Notes under the pieces: model-generated
Databases searched by the model: none
What the model saw: the letters and a program-made list of their open reading frames with translations, nothing else
What the model was told of the DNA's origin: nothing
Program-made: the position numbers and the translations under genes
Source of the DNA: Streptomyces sp. Tu6071
GTDB lineage: Bacteria > Actinomycetota > Actinomycetes > Streptomycetales > Streptomycetaceae
Direction: 5' to 3'
Length of the DNA: 64,000 nucleotides
NCBI RefSeq assembly: GCF_000213055.1
Contig: NZ_CM001165.1
Coordinates: 5,044,945 to 5,108,944 of the forward strand
Shown: positions 55,018-64,000 of the stretch, one piece after another
Position numbering within the stretch: the stretch's first letter is position 1
How the letters are laid out: every line of letters starts with the position of its first letter

Positions 55018-56400
55018 GTGAAAAGACTTCTCCCAGTCGCGCGCCGTACTTCCCTCCTGGCCACGGTCGCCGCGCTGAGCGTCCTGGTCGCGGGGTGCGG
55101 TGCGAGCGGCGGCGGGACGGGTTCCAAGCAGGGTGAACTGTCGATGTGGACGTTCAAACAGTCCCACGTGGCCGCTTTTCAGGCGGCGGCGGAGAAGTTC
55201 ACCGCTGAGACCGGGACCAAGGTGAACATCCAGGCGTACACGCCCGACGACGCCTTCTCGACCAAGATCCAGGCCGCGGCGCGGACGAACGACCTGCCCG
55301 ACGTCATGGAGGTCCACGCCAAGGGCGAGGACTTCGGGCTCGGCGGCGCGGGGCTCATCGCGGACCTCTCGGACGACATCGACAAGGAGTGGCTCGACCG
55401 CTTCATCCCGCAGGTCCGGGAGGACGGCACGATCATGAAGGCGGACTACGAGAACTCCCTGGCGGAGGGCTCGAAGACGCTCGGGGTCGAGGAGGGTGAC
55501 CGCTACAGCGTCCCGATCACGGTCGGTACGCAGGGCATGGTCTACCTCAACAAGGACCGCGCCGCGAAAGCGGGCATCACCGAGGCCCCCGCCACCTGGG
55601 AGGACTTCATCGCCGACCTCGGCAAGCTGAAGAAGGAGTTCGGCGGCAAGGGCGGCCTCACGATCGGCCTCAAGTCCCCCTCCACCGCGCTGGAGTGGAT
55701 CATGCAGCCGATGGCCTACGGGCTGCTCGGCAAGGAGCGCTTCCAGGAGCTGTTCGGCAAGGACGCCTCCAAGGACTGGTCGAGCGCCGAGGGCCAGAAA
55801 GTCCTCGACACCTACATGCGGGTCCAGCCGTACTGGATGCCCGGCAGCCAGACGAAGACGATCGACGAGGCCGACCTCGCCTTCGCGCAGGGCAAGGCGA
55901 GCGTCGACGTCGGCGGTACGTACACCCTCGCCTTCCTCGCCGACAACGGCTACGACGTCGGCAACCTCATGACGTTCCCGGTGCCGCCCCCCGCGGCGGC
56001 GAAGACGCCCGACCTCCAGATGGCGCCCTTCTCGCTGACCGGTCTCTCGATGACGAAGAAGACGCGGAACAAGAAGGAGGCCCTGGAGTGGATGAAGTTC
56101 CTCTCCAGGCCCGACATCGCGGCCCTCTTCGGCAAGAAGGCCAATGACGTCCCGCCCAACAAGTTCACCGACGCCCAGGCGAAGAAGCTCGGGCCGACGC
56201 TGAACTCCATGCAGGCGAGCTTCGGCACCGACCCCGACGGCTACAACCCCACTGTCACCACGTACCGTCCCGCTATCTACGACGCCGGCAAGGTCGGCGC
56301 CGTCCTCGCTCAAATGACCCCGCTCAAGACGCTCTCGCCGAAGAGCACGGGGTCCCGGATGAGTTCCATGATGAAGTCCTACTGGGCGGAGCAGGGCTAA
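55018..56400 (+). CDS. ABC sugar importer, substrate-binding lipoprotein
   Basis: A 460-residue solute-binding protein of the carbohydrate (family 1) class. Lipobox VLVAGCGASG with Cys near residue 27, then the mature binding protein (LSMWTFKQSHVAAFQAAAEK, NDLPDVMEVHAKGEDF, EDRYSVPITVGTQG-like hinge). It captures an oligosaccharide or sugar acid and delivers it to the two permeases downstream. GTG 55018 lies about 65 nt after a strong promoter. The stop TAA overlaps the next ATG by one base (TAATG). Confidence 0.92.
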   Translation: MKRLLPVARRTSLLATVAALSVLVAGCGASGGGTGSKQGELSMWTFKQSHVAAFQAAAEKFTAETGTKVNIQAYTPDDAFSTKIQAAARTNDLPDVMEVHAKGEDFGLGGAGLIADLSDDIDKEWLDRFIPQVREDGTIMKADYENSLAEGSKTLGVEEGDRYSVPITVGTQGMVYLNKDRAAKAGITEAPATWEDFIADLGKLKKEFGGKGGLTIGLKSPSTALEWIMQPMAYGLLGKERFQELFGKDASKDWSSAEGQKVLDTYMRVQPYWMPGSQTKTIDEADLAFAQGKASVDVGGTYTLAFLADNGYDVGNLMTFPVPPPAAAKTPDLQMAPFSLTGLSMTKKTRNKKEALEWMKFLSRPDIAALFGKKANDVPPNKFTDAQAKKLGPTLNSMQASFGTDPDGYNPTVTTYRPAIYDAGKVGAVLAQMTPLKTLSPKSTGSRMSSMMKSYWAEQG

Positions 56401-57383
56401 TGGCCACCGACATCGACGCGGCCCCGGCGGCCGTGCCCCCTCAGCCGAGAGTCCAGGCCGTGAAGAAGCCGCGCGCCCGGTTCAGGGAGCGGCGGAACGA
56501 AGCCGCCTGGGGATACCTCTTCGTCGCGCCCGCCGTGATCCTCTTCCTGATCATGGGCGCCTACACCGTGATCTACGGATTCGGTCTGAGTTTCGCGCAG
56601 TGGAACGGCTTCTGGCCGGAGTGGCACTGGCGCGGATTCAAGAACTACTCGGATCTGCTCGGTGGTTCCCCGACATACTGGCCGATCGTGCGGAAGGCCG
56701 CCACCAACACCCTGTGGGTGGTCATCGGCGTCCCGGTTCTCACGGTGCTCATCGCCTTCCCGCTCGCCATCGTGCTGAATTCGGTGAAGCGGTTCCAGGG
56801 AATTCTGCGGTCCATATATTTCGTGCCCTACGTCACGACCGGCATCGCCGTCTATTTCGCCTGGAACTACATTCTCGAACCCGGCGGCGCGATCAACCTG
56901 CTCCTCAAGGCGGTCGGTCTCGGCAGCCTCCAGGAACCGCAGGGCTGGCTCGGCAACCCGGACACCGCGCTGCCCACCATGATCGTCGTCATGGTGTGGT
57001 CGGCGGTCCCCGTCGCGATGCTGCTCTACCTGACCTCGCTCCAGTCCCTGGACTCCTCGCTCATCGAGGCCGCCCAGATCGACGGCGCGGGCTGGCTGCG
57101 CACCACGACCTCCGTGATCTGGCCGCTCATGAAGCCCATCACCGTCGTCGTGATCCTGCTCAACGTCCGCGACTCGCTCCAGGGCTTCCAGTCCTTCCTG
57201 ATCATGACCAACGGCGGCCCCGGCGACTCCACGAGCGTCCTCGGCCTGGAGACGTACCGGCTCGCCTTCCTCAACGAGATGTCCCCGACCCTCGGCCTCG
57301 CGAGCGCCCTGGGCTGGCTCCTCTTCCTCGCGGCCCTCGTCGTCGCCTTCATCAACCAGCGGGCCATGAGGAGGATCGGATGA
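56400..57383 (+). CDS. ABC sugar importer permease (MalF/UgpA type)
   Basis: A 327-residue inner-membrane permease with six TM helices. The EAA loop is IEAAQIDGAGWLRTTTSVIW with PLMKP, the contact for the ATPase. The first helix is AWGYLFVAPAVILFLIMGAY. Start ATG 56400 overlaps the stop of the binding-protein gene and its own stop overlaps the next permease by 4 bp (ATGA). Some codons around 56640-56880 (ATA, TAT, ATT) are AT-richer than usual here. Confidence 0.94.
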   Translation: MATDIDAAPAAVPPQPRVQAVKKPRARFRERRNEAAWGYLFVAPAVILFLIMGAYTVIYGFGLSFAQWNGFWPEWHWRGFKNYSDLLGGSPTYWPIVRKAATNTLWVVIGVPVLTVLIAFPLAIVLNSVKRFQGILRSIYFVPYVTTGIAVYFAWNYILEPGGAINLLLKAVGLGSLQEPQGWLGNPDTALPTMIVVMVWSAVPVAMLLYLTSLQSLDSSLIEAAQIDGAGWLRTTTSVIWPLMKPITVVVILLNVRDSLQGFQSFLIMTNGGPGDSTSVLGLETYRLAFLNEMSPTLGLASALGWLLFLAALVVAFINQRAMRRIG

Positions 57384-58282
57384 GCACCACGCTCAGCGCC
57401 CCCCGCGCCACCGCGCCGGGCGTCGCCAACGGCACACGTACCACCAAGAAGGGCACGCCGGTCACGAAGATCGTCGTCCGCACGGTCATCGGGCTGCTCC
57501 TCGCCGCCTACGCGGCCGTGAGCCTCTACCCCTTCCTGTGGATGGTCTCGGCCGCCTTCAAGACCAACTCCGAGGTGCAGGAGGGCGGGCACCTCATCCC
57601 GCACCACCCGACGCTGCACACCCTGACCGACACGTGGAACCGGCTCGACTTCTTCGACTACTTCCTCAACAGCGTCAAGGTCACCGTGCTCACCACGGTG
57701 CTCGTCGTCGTCATCTACTCGGCCGCGTCCTACGCCTTCGCCACGCTGAACTTCCCGGGCAAGAAGTGGCTCTACCGCCTCTTCCTCGTGCTGCTCTTCG
57801 TGCCCGGCGTCGTGACCCTGCTGCCCGTCGTGCTCCTGGAGTCCAAGATGGACATCCTCGGCACGCACTGGGGCCTCATCCTCCCCGGCGTCAACGGCAG
57901 CGCCCCGCTCGCGATCCTCATGCTCACCAACAGCTTCAACGCGGTCCCCGGTGAGCTGCGCGAGGCGGCCCGCATGGACGGGGCCGGCGAGCTGCGGATC
58001 TTCACGCGGATCTACCTGCCGCTGACCCGCCCGGCGCTCATCACGATCGCCCTGCTCACCGCGATCCCGACGTGGAACGAGTACCAGCTCGCCCGGATCT
58101 CCCTCAACGACCCGAGCAGGTACACGCTGCCGATCGCGCTCCAGCAGCTCCAGTCCTCGAACGTCGTGCAGTACAACTCGCTCATGGCGGCGGCGCTGAT
58201 CATGGTGATACCTGTGATCATCCTCTTCCTCTGCGCCCAGCGATACTTCGTCAACGGGCTCGTGGGAGCGGTCAAGGGCTAA
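57380..58282 (+). CDS. ABC sugar importer permease (MalG/UgpE type)
   Basis: A 300-residue permease with six TM helices; EAA loop REAARMDGAGELRIFTRIYL with PLTRPAL. It pairs with the preceding MalF-type subunit. No ATP-binding gene follows; in Streptomyces such importers use the shared ATPase MsiK, so none is needed here. ATG 57380 has GAGGATCGG upstream and overlaps the previous stop. A 16-bp terminator closes the operon. Confidence 0.94.
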   Translation: MSTTLSAPRATAPGVANGTRTTKKGTPVTKIVVRTVIGLLLAAYAAVSLYPFLWMVSAAFKTNSEVQEGGHLIPHHPTLHTLTDTWNRLDFFDYFLNSVKVTVLTTVLVVVIYSAASYAFATLNFPGKKWLYRLFLVLLFVPGVVTLLPVVLLESKMDILGTHWGLILPGVNGSAPLAILMLTNSFNAVPGELREAARMDGAGELRIFTRIYLPLTRPALITIALLTAIPTWNEYQLARISLNDPSRYTLPIALQQLQSSNVVQYNSLMAAALIMVIPVIILFLCAQRYFVNGLVGAVKG

Positions 58283-58306
58283 GCCCCGCCGTTCCCCTGC
58301 GGGAAT

Positions 58307-58344
58307 CCACGAGGCCCGGCGGTCAGCCCCGCCGGGCCTCGTGG
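58307..58344 (+). terminator. Terminator after the ABC operon
   Basis: A perfect 16-bp stem CCACGAGGCCCGGCGG / CCGCCGGGCCTCGTGG with a 6-nt loop, between the permease and SDR genes. Confidence 0.8.
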
Positions 58345-58413
58345 CGCCCCGCGGCAGCCGGCCGTGAGAAGCCGCCGGTGAAGCACCATCGCGCACAACT
58401 CAGGAGTACCAAG

Positions 58414-59307
58414 GTGACCGAAGAACACGAGGCCCCGCACGGCCGTACGGTGCTGGTGACCGGTGCCACCGGGGACATCGGCCGCGCCGTCGTCGCCGAT
58501 CTGCTCGCCCACGGGTACCGCGTCGTCGGCGCCGACCTGCGCGCCCCCGAGGCGAAGACCGGCTGCGCGGCCTTCGTCGCGGGCGACCTCGCGGACGCGG
58601 AGACGGTGAGCGGGGTCTACGACACGCTCGACGCCACCGCGGGCGAGGAGGGCGTCGCCGGTGTCGTCCACCTCGCCGCGTACCCGGCGCCCGGCATCGT
58701 CTCCGAGGACGAGACGCTGCGCAGCAACGTCCTCGCCGCCTACCTCGTCCTCCAGGAGGCCGGGCGGCGCGGCATCGGCCGGGTCGTCGCCGCCTCCAGC
58801 CTCTCGGCGGTCGGGCTCGCGTGGGCGGACCGCGATCTGCACCCGGCGTACGTGCCGGTCGACGAGGAGCACCCGAACCTCACGGTCGACTCCTACGGCC
58901 TCTCGAAGATCATGTCCGAGGAGGCCGCCGCCTTCACGACGCGCCGCTTCGGCACCGCGACCGTCATGCTCCGCTTCCCCTTCGTCGGCATGGGCGAGCG
59001 CCTGGAGAAGCGCCTCGCCGGGACCCACCGGGACCCCGGGCCCATGCGCCGCGAGCTGTGGGGCTGGCTCCACACCGAGGACGCGGCGGCCTCGGTGCGC
59101 GCGGCGCTCACCGCGCCGCTCACGGGGCACCACGTCGTCAACGTCGCCGCGCCCGACACCGAGGCCCTGGAGCCGAGCCGCGACCTGCTCGCGGCGTACC
59201 ACCCCGGCACGGAGGTCCGCGGGGAGTTCGGCGGCCACGACTCCTTCTTCGCCACAGGGCGGATGCGGGACGTCCTGGGCTTCGCGCCGAAGCACACCTG
59301 GCGCTGA
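58414..59307 (+). CDS. NAD-dependent extended SDR, uronate-dehydrogenase-like
   Basis: A 297-residue Rossmann enzyme. NAD loop GATGDIGRAV, GVVHLAAYPAPG, catalytic SSLSAVG and SYGLSK (Tyr-x-x-x-Lys). The pattern is close to NAD-dependent epimerase/uronate dehydrogenase, which oxidises D-glucuronate or D-galacturonate to aldarate lactone. With the ManD-type dehydratase and GH39 enzyme it fits sugar-acid catabolism; a UDP-sugar epimerase role is less likely in this setting. GTG 58414 has CAGGAG 7 nt upstream. Confidence 0.82.
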   Translation: MTEEHEAPHGRTVLVTGATGDIGRAVVADLLAHGYRVVGADLRAPEAKTGCAAFVAGDLADAETVSGVYDTLDATAGEEGVAGVVHLAAYPAPGIVSEDETLRSNVLAAYLVLQEAGRRGIGRVVAASSLSAVGLAWADRDLHPAYVPVDEEHPNLTVDSYGLSKIMSEEAAAFTTRRFGTATVMLRFPFVGMGERLEKRLAGTHRDPGPMRRELWGWLHTEDAAASVRAALTAPLTGHHVVNVAAPDTEALEPSRDLLAAYHPGTEVRGEFGGHDSFFATGRMRDVLGFAPKHTWR

Positions 59308-59357
59308 GCAATCTCCCGCACGGGCACGGCCCGCACCGGGGAGTCCGCCCCGCACCC

Positions 59358-59394
59358 CGAGGGGCCCCGCACCACCTCGGTGCGGGGCCCCTCG
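59358..59394. terminator. Bidirectional terminator between SDR and surface-protein genes
   Basis: A perfect 16-bp stem CGAGGGGCCCCGCACC / GGTGCGGGGCCCCTCG with loop ACCTC. Confidence 0.85.
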
Positions 59395-59413
59395 CGTGCC
59401 GTGCGCGTCGGTG

Positions 59414-62400
59414 TCAGCCGTTGCGGCGCCTCAAGCGGGCCCGCAGGGCGGCGTACGTGCCGAGGAGGAGGGCCACCGTGCCGGCCGCCGCGGCCCACAG
59501 GACCGGGTTGCCGGTGCGGGGGAGGCTGCCGCCGTGGTGCGGACCGGGGGCCGGGCTGTGGCTGCTCGGCTCCGGGGTCGGCTCCGGGGTGGGGGTCGGC
59601 CGCGGGGGCAGGTCGTGGTTGGTGAGCGCGCAGCGCACCTCGGCGCCGCGCGCGAGCCGTACCGAGCCCTCGCGCACCGGCACCGCGCCGCCCGCCCCGT
59701 CCCGGCAGTCCCAGGCGGAGGCCCGGTAGCCCTCCGGGCCCCCGCTCTCGCGCAGCCGGTACGTGCCGGGGGCGGCCTCGGCCCCGGTGATCTCCGGGTC
59801 CCCGTCGCGCCCGCTGAGTCCGGCGGTCGGCCCCGTGGCGCTCAGCAGCCAGTCGCGCGGGCCGGCGACGCCGCCGTGCGCGTTGACGACCTTCTTGACC
59901 AGCGTGAGCGTGGCCGGGCGGTGGGTGTTGGTGTACGTGCAGGTGCCCCGGTGACCGGAGGGGACCGCGAAGGCGGCCGGGTCCAGCGGCCCGCTCACGC
60001 CGTCGACGAGGCACGTGAGGTCGCTCAGCACGTACCCCGCCGGGCCCTCGGACTCGGTCAGGCGGTACTCCGTGCCGGGCCGGACGAGGACGGTCGTGCC
60101 CGCGTCGTCACCGGGCACCGTGCGCGCGGGCAGGCCCCCGGGCCCGTCCACGGGCCGCGCGACCAGGTCCCAGTCGGCGGGCCGCGCCGTACCGCCCTCG
60201 ACCTTCTTGACGAGGTGGAGCGGCACCGCCTCGTTCGTCGCCGTGCACGTCGCGTGCAGGCCGAGCGAGACGTTGACCCCACCGTTGATGCCGTCGTTGA
60301 AGCCGAGGTAGGGGGTGCCGCTCCTCCCGGTCGCCACGCAGTTCATCGAGCCGGTGGAGCGCGGGTTGGACTGGTAGTCCGTGCGGTCGTCGACCTGCTT
60401 GTACGCGAGCAGCCCGGGGTCGTCCGACGTGAGCCGCTCGGCGAGCTGGTAGCGGGCGCCCGGGGTGACGGGGACGCGGGTCGCGGTCGCCGACCCGCTG
60501 ACGCCGTGCGGCCCCGGGAGGGCACCGTCCCTCGCGTACGAGAGCAGGTCCCAGTTGCCGGTGGCGGGGCCGGGCGGCGGGACGACGTCCTTGGCGAGCG
60601 TGAGGGTCGTGTCGCACGTGACGCGGTTGGTGATCCGGTGCCGGTTGGCGCCCTCGTCGAGGGTCACGGAGGCCGTGGGGTCGGCCGGGTCGCGGAGCGG
60701 GGTGCCGTCGAGGTCGACGCCCGTCAGGGCGCAGTCGATCTCGTCGCCGAAGGTCACCTTCTCGCCGATCGCGACCCGCTGCCCCCGCTCGTACCCGGTG
60801 CGGGGCTGGGACCACGACCACGGCGAGGTGCCGGAGCCGGTGGGGTCGCCGAGCCGGAGCGCGGCCTGGAGGTCGGAGGGCTGCTCGCCCTCCTGGTAGA
60901 CCACGGGCCGGGTCCCGGTCGACGCGACCGACCACTCCTTGTCCACCTGGAGCGTCGCGGGGACACTCGCCTCGGGTGCCTTGTTGATGATCACGCAGCT
61001 CACGGACGAGTCCTGGGGGATGGTGACCCGGAACCCCGGCCCGCCGGAGGCGTTGGTCACCGGCACGGGTCTTTCGGCGACCTTGTCGTAGCAGGAGGCG
61101 TTGTCCCCGCCCTGCTGGACGAGGGTGTAGCCGGGCTGCTGTTCCTCGGTGACGTCGAAGCCGGCGCTCGCGGTGCCGTCCGCGTACGTGAGCGGGAAGT
61201 TCACCGCGCCCGTGCCGTCACCGGTCGTCGTCCGCGGCGAGGCGGCCGAGGCGCCGGGGGTCGTCGTCGTGGCGCCGAAGGTCCAGCCCTCGGGAGCGTT
61301 GGCGGTGGAGCCGTCGGGGAGGCGGATCTGCTTGACGACGGAGAGCGAGGGGGTGCAGTTCGCCAGGGCGAGGCTGCGCAGTGCCGCGCCCACCTGCGCG
61401 AAGTTCTGCTCCTGGAAGTAGTCGGCGGTCTCGATGTTCGTGCCGTTGTACCTGGTCTGCCCGGAGAGCGCGGCGAGGTTGAGGTTCGCGTTGCCCTGGA
61501 CGCCCGCGCCGACGCCGACGGCGAGGACGCGCGTGTTCTCGGCCTTGAGGGCGTTCGCGGAGAAGATCCCGTTCTCCAGTTCGCGGAATCGCGTGAGCGA
61601 GCCGTTGCCGCCGGGGCCGCTCGGCGTCCCGTACCGGGTCGGCATGCCGTCCGTGATGACGACGGCGAGGTCGTACCGCTCGGCGGCGAGCGCGGGCACG
61701 TACAGCGCGCGGTCCCAGTTGGTGGAGCCCTGGGCGGTGCTCTCGTTCCAGTTCGCGTAGGTGTTCTTGAAGGCGGTGGCGTCCGCCCGCGTCGAGACGG
61801 AGGCGAGCTGCGGGGCGTTGGCCCCGCCGCGCTCGGCGGGCGAGAAGCTGGAGAAGGTGAAGCGGGCCATGCTCGACGGGGTGCCCTGGAGGGCGTCCAC
61901 GAAGGTGTTCGCCGCCGTCTTCAGTGCGGTCACGCTGCCCTGCACCGAGCCCGACAGGTCCATGACGAGGGCGACCTTGAGGCCGCACCTGCCGGGCAGC
62001 GGCGGGTTGTTCCTGGACTGCTGCCAGGTGCCGCCGGAGGCCGACTGGTTGGTGGCGCCGCTGCTCACCATGAAGCCGTTGACGCCGTTGTCGGTGGAGC
62101 TGTAGGTGGTGTTCGCGTGCAGCACCGGGGTCTGGAAGCGGTACGGGGTCGTGTTGCTGCCCCCGGTGCGCAGCTGGGGGTTCGGGTACCAGCCGGCCGG
62201 GGCCGCGATCTGCCGCACCCAGAAGCGCGCGCCCGCGTTGGCCCCGCCGGGGTCCGTGTCCGGCACGACGAAGGAGCAGTCGCCGTCGCCGTCCGAGACG
62301 CACTCCCCGAGCAGGGTGCCGCCGCTCGCCGCCGTCCAGAGCCCGAGCCGCGTCCCGGCGAGCGGGGCCACGGTCTGGTCGCCGTTGCGGTCGCCGCCGG

Positions 62401-62614
62401 TCGTGACGGTGACGACGGAGGTCGTGGCGGAGGGCGAGGGAACGGTACGGGGCGCGGGCTTCGCGACGGCGGGCGGCGTGGCGACCGCGTGCGGGCCCGC
62501 GCCGCCGAGGAGGAGGCCGGGGAGGGCGGCGAGGAGGGCGGCGGTCCGCAGCGGGGCGGCGCGGCGCGCGGGGGCGCCGCGCGGGATGGGGCGGAAGGGC
62601 CTCAAGGGGGACAT
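59414..62614 (-). CDS. Sortase-anchored vWA surface protein with pilin-like repeats
   Basis: A 1066-residue wall protein. Signal peptide region to about residue 45 (LLAALPGLLLGGAGPHAVA), an N-terminal SpaA-like domain, a von Willebrand A domain (about 212-410) with MIDAS DLSGSVQGS (D219) and VVITDGMPT, then several prealbumin/SpaA-like beta domains repeating LTLVKKV, YRLTESEGPAGY and CALTNH. The end is a Pro/Thr spacer, LPRTG sorting motif, TM and RARLRRRNG tail. The layout is that of a pilus-tip adhesin in Gram-positives. No sortase gene is in the window. Function in Streptomyces unknown; adhesion to surfaces or aerial structures is possible. Confidence 0.88.
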   Translation of the reverse strand: MSPLRPFRPIPRGAPARRAAPLRTAALLAALPGLLLGGAGPHAVATPPAVAKPAPRTVPSPSATTSVVTVTTGGDRNGDQTVAPLAGTRLGLWTAASGGTLLGECVSDGDGDCSFVVPDTDPGGANAGARFWVRQIAAPAGWYPNPQLRTGGSNTTPYRFQTPVLHANTTYSSTDNGVNGFMVSSGATNQSASGGTWQQSRNNPPLPGRCGLKVALVMDLSGSVQGSVTALKTAANTFVDALQGTPSSMARFTFSSFSPAERGGANAPQLASVSTRADATAFKNTYANWNESTAQGSTNWDRALYVPALAAERYDLAVVITDGMPTRYGTPSGPGGNGSLTRFRELENGIFSANALKAENTRVLAVGVGAGVQGNANLNLAALSGQTRYNGTNIETADYFQEQNFAQVGAALRSLALANCTPSLSVVKQIRLPDGSTANAPEGWTFGATTTTPGASAASPRTTTGDGTGAVNFPLTYADGTASAGFDVTEEQQPGYTLVQQGGDNASCYDKVAERPVPVTNASGGPGFRVTIPQDSSVSCVIINKAPEASVPATLQVDKEWSVASTGTRPVVYQEGEQPSDLQAALRLGDPTGSGTSPWSWSQPRTGYERGQRVAIGEKVTFGDEIDCALTGVDLDGTPLRDPADPTASVTLDEGANRHRITNRVTCDTTLTLAKDVVPPPGPATGNWDLLSYARDGALPGPHGVSGSATATRVPVTPGARYQLAERLTSDDPGLLAYKQVDDRTDYQSNPRSTGSMNCVATGRSGTPYLGFNDGINGGVNVSLGLHATCTATNEAVPLHLVKKVEGGTARPADWDLVARPVDGPGGLPARTVPGDDAGTTVLVRPGTEYRLTESEGPAGYVLSDLTCLVDGVSGPLDPAAFAVPSGHRGTCTYTNTHRPATLTLVKKVVNAHGGVAGPRDWLLSATGPTAGLSGRDGDPEITGAEAAPGTYRLRESGGPEGYRASAWDCRDGAGGAVPVREGSVRLARGAEVRCALTNHDLPPRPTPTPEPTPEPSSHSPAPGPHHGGSLPRTGNPVLWAAAAGTVALLLGTYAALRARLRRRNG

Positions 62615-62658
62615 AACGTCAGATAGTCACACAAAGGATCGGGTGGGTGAGGGAGGGG

Positions 62659-62690
62659 AACGGGGTGTCGCCGAGACGCCCCGTTACAGT
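62659..62690 (+). promoter_or_regulatory. Hairpin/operator and -10 before the ureohydrolase gene
   Basis: AACGGGGTGTC-GCCGA-GACGCCCCGTT (62659-62685, one G-T pair) runs into TACAGT (62685-62690), a good -10. The dyad would cover the -35 side, suggesting control. Confidence 0.45.
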
Positions 62691-62746
62691 CGATGGCACG
62701 CCCCCCGATGACGCGGGGCGGTCATCTGACCAGCGAAGAGGCACCC

Positions 62747-63733
62747 ATGAACGACCGCATCACGCCGCCCGCCGAGGCTCCGCGCGGCCCTGTCGACTCC
62801 TCCCGCGTCCCGCGGTACGCGGGTCCCGCGACGTTCGCGCGGCTGCCGCGCGTGGACGAGGTCGCCCGTACCGAGGTCGCGGTCGTGGGCGTTCCCTTCG
62901 ACACCGGTGTCTCCTACCGCCCCGGCGCCCGCTTCGGGGGCAACGCGATCCGCGAGGCGTCCCGCCTCCTGCGGCCCTACAACCCCGCCCAGGACGCCTC
63001 GCCCTTCGCCCTCGCGCAGGTCGCCGACGCCGGTGACATAGCGGTCAACCCGTTCGACATCGACGAGGCCGTCGAGACCGTCCAGCACGAGGCCGGGCGC
63101 CTCCTGGACTCCGGCGCCCGCCTCATGACCCTCGGCGGCGACCACACGATCGCGCTGCCCCTGCTGCGCGCCGTCGCCGAGCGCCACGGGCCCGTCGCCC
63201 TCCTTCACTTCGACGCCCACCTCGACACCTGGGACACCTACTTCGGCGCCGCCTACACCCACGGCACCCCCTTCCGCCGCGCCGTCGAGGAAGGCATCCT
63301 CGACACCTCCGCCCTCTCGCACGTCGGCACCCGCGGCCCCCTCTACGGCAAGCAGGACCTCACCGACGACGCCAAGATGGGCTTCGGCATCGTCACCGCC
63401 GCCGACGTCATGCGCCGCGGCACCGACGAGATCACCGACCAGCTCCGCCAGCGCATCGGCGACCGCCCCCTCTACGTCTCCGTCGACATCGACGTCCTCG
63501 ACCCCGCCCACGCCCCCGGCACCGGCACCCCCGAGGCCGGTGGCCTCACCTCCCGCGAACTCCTCGAAATCCTGCGGGGCCTCGCCGACTGCCACCTCGT
63601 CTCCGCCGACCTCGTCGAGGTCGCCCCCGCCTACGACCACGCCGAGATCACCGCCGTCGCCGCCTCCCACACCGCCTACGAACTCACCACCCTCATGACC
63701 CGCCGCATCGCCGCCGAACGAGACGCGGGCTGA
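62747..63733 (+). CDS. speB: Agmatinase/guanidinobutyrase-type ureohydrolase
   Basis: A 328-residue ureohydrolase. Manganese ligands in [20 protein letters not shown] and [14 protein letters not shown], with [14 protein letters not shown]. It hydrolyses a guanidino compound (agmatine, guanidinobutyrate or a similar acid) to urea and an amine. ATG 62747 has GAAGAGG 7 nt upstream; a longer in-frame start is weaker. The next gene, 82 bp downstream, is a thiamine-diphosphate enzyme, a pairing I recall in other actinobacteria. Exact substrate is uncertain, so the symbol is provisional. Confidence 0.88.
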   Translation: MNDRITPPAEAPRGPVDSSRVPRYAGPATFARLPRVDEVARTEVAVVGVPFDTGVSYRPGARFGGNAIREASRLLRPYNPAQDASPFALAQVADAGDIAVNPFDIDEAVETVQHEAGRLLDSGARLMTLGGDHTIALPLLRAVAERHGPVALLHFDAHLDTWDTYFGAAYTHGTPFRRAVEEGILDTSALSHVGTRGPLYGKQDLTDDAKMGFGIVTAADVMRRGTDEITDQLRQRIGDRPLYVSVDIDVLDPAHAPGTGTPEAGGLTSRELLEILRGLADCHLVSADLVEVAPAYDHAEITAVAASHTAYELTTLMTRRIAAERDAG

Positions 63734-63815
63734 GCGGCGACGACGGTACGGGCCCGCCCGGGACCCGTACCGCCGCCCCCGCCCCCGTACCGCACCCCCA
63801 CCGGAAGGACCCGCG

Positions 63816-64000
63816 TTGAGCCACGACCACGACATCGAACTGCGCCCCACCGAGGCCCAGACGCGCGCGGCGCTCGACCCGCCCGCCGGGCGGACGGGCG
63901 GGGACCTCGTCGTGGAGACCCTGCACGGGCTCGGCGCGACGACCGTCTTCGGGCTCCCCGGGCAGCACGCGCTCGCGCTCTTCGACGCGGTGCGCCGCTC
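63816..64000 (+). CDS. Thiamine-diphosphate-dependent enzyme, N-terminus only
   Basis: The first 61 residues are visible before the window ends. TTG 63816 (GGAAGGA 7 nt upstream) starts the frame SHDHDIELRPTEAQ, then GGDLVVETLHGLGATTVFGL, PGQHALALFDA, the opening strand of the PYR domain of acetolactate-synthase-like enzymes, in which a conserved Glu follows shortly after. Probably co-transcribed with the ureohydrolase gene. Confidence 0.8.
   Translation, partial: MSHDHDIELRPTEAQTRAALDPPAGRTGGDLVVETLHGLGATTVFGLPGQHALALFDAVRR

Noticed and set aside
58661..62626. Long plus-strand frame opposite the vWA surface protein
   Set aside because: Arg/Val/Gly-rich shadow; the minus strand encodes a coherent signal-to-sorting-motif protein.

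Overview
The window is chromosomal DNA of a Streptomyces or close relative. GC content is very high, codons end in G or C, GTG and TTG starts are common, and there are actinobacterial markers: a WhiB protein, a SpoIIE-type phosphatase with anti-sigma-like ATPase, DUF1707, DUF4245, DUF5997 and DUF6542 proteins, and many leaderless promoters (TANNNT hexamer 6-7 nt before the start codon). No rRNA, tRNA, CRISPR array, insertion sequence or prophage was recognised.

Bases 1-34,400 look like conserved core. The order oxyR, class A PBP, SpoIIE phosphatase, fumC, class I fumarase, DUF1707, wblI, glpX, xseBA, ispH, ppgK, ychF resembles, from memory, the S. coelicolor SCO5033-SCO5061 segment. Within it are a PadR/ABC-transporter operon with 4-bp overlaps, two SPFH proteins, a molybdopterin oxidoreductase/flavin reductase/zinc-ribbon trio, and the isoprenoid gene ispH. 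The usual ahpCD partner of oxyR is not beside it; a secreted GH87-like glucanase is there instead.

Bases 34,400-44,900 are more variable. A DUF916 (WxL-interacting) surface protein lies next to a purple acid phosphatase with a WxL-like C-terminus. These are followed by a HupE-like membrane protein, a lipoprotein, a TetR regulator with a membrane protein upstream, and a MarR/MATE pair. A 19-bp repeat (GAGGGAGAACGTTCGGTCT) occurs about fifteen times in two intergenic arrays; one inverted copy lies over the -35 region of the TetR gene.

Bases 44,900-48,850 hold the most interesting locus: a 25-residue peptide gene ending in GGNGGA, co-transcribed with an M14 carboxypeptidase-like gene, and divergent from a ThiF/E1-like adenylating enzyme with an apparent peptide-binding N-terminus and an M50 membrane metalloprotease with a PqqD-like N-terminus. 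The E1 gene has an in-frame TTA codon. I read this as an undescribed RiPP or ubiquitin-like peptide-modification system lacking YcaO, radical SAM and lanthipeptide enzymes.

Bases 49,400-59,300 carry a sugar-acid/xyloside locus: GH39 glycosidase, ROK repressor, ManD-type dehydratase, ABC importer without its own ATPase, and a uronate-dehydrogenase-like SDR. A shared GATTT-containing motif occurs at three of its promoters. The window ends with a sortase-anchored vWA surface protein, an agmatinase-type ureohydrolase and the start of a thiamine-diphosphate enzyme.
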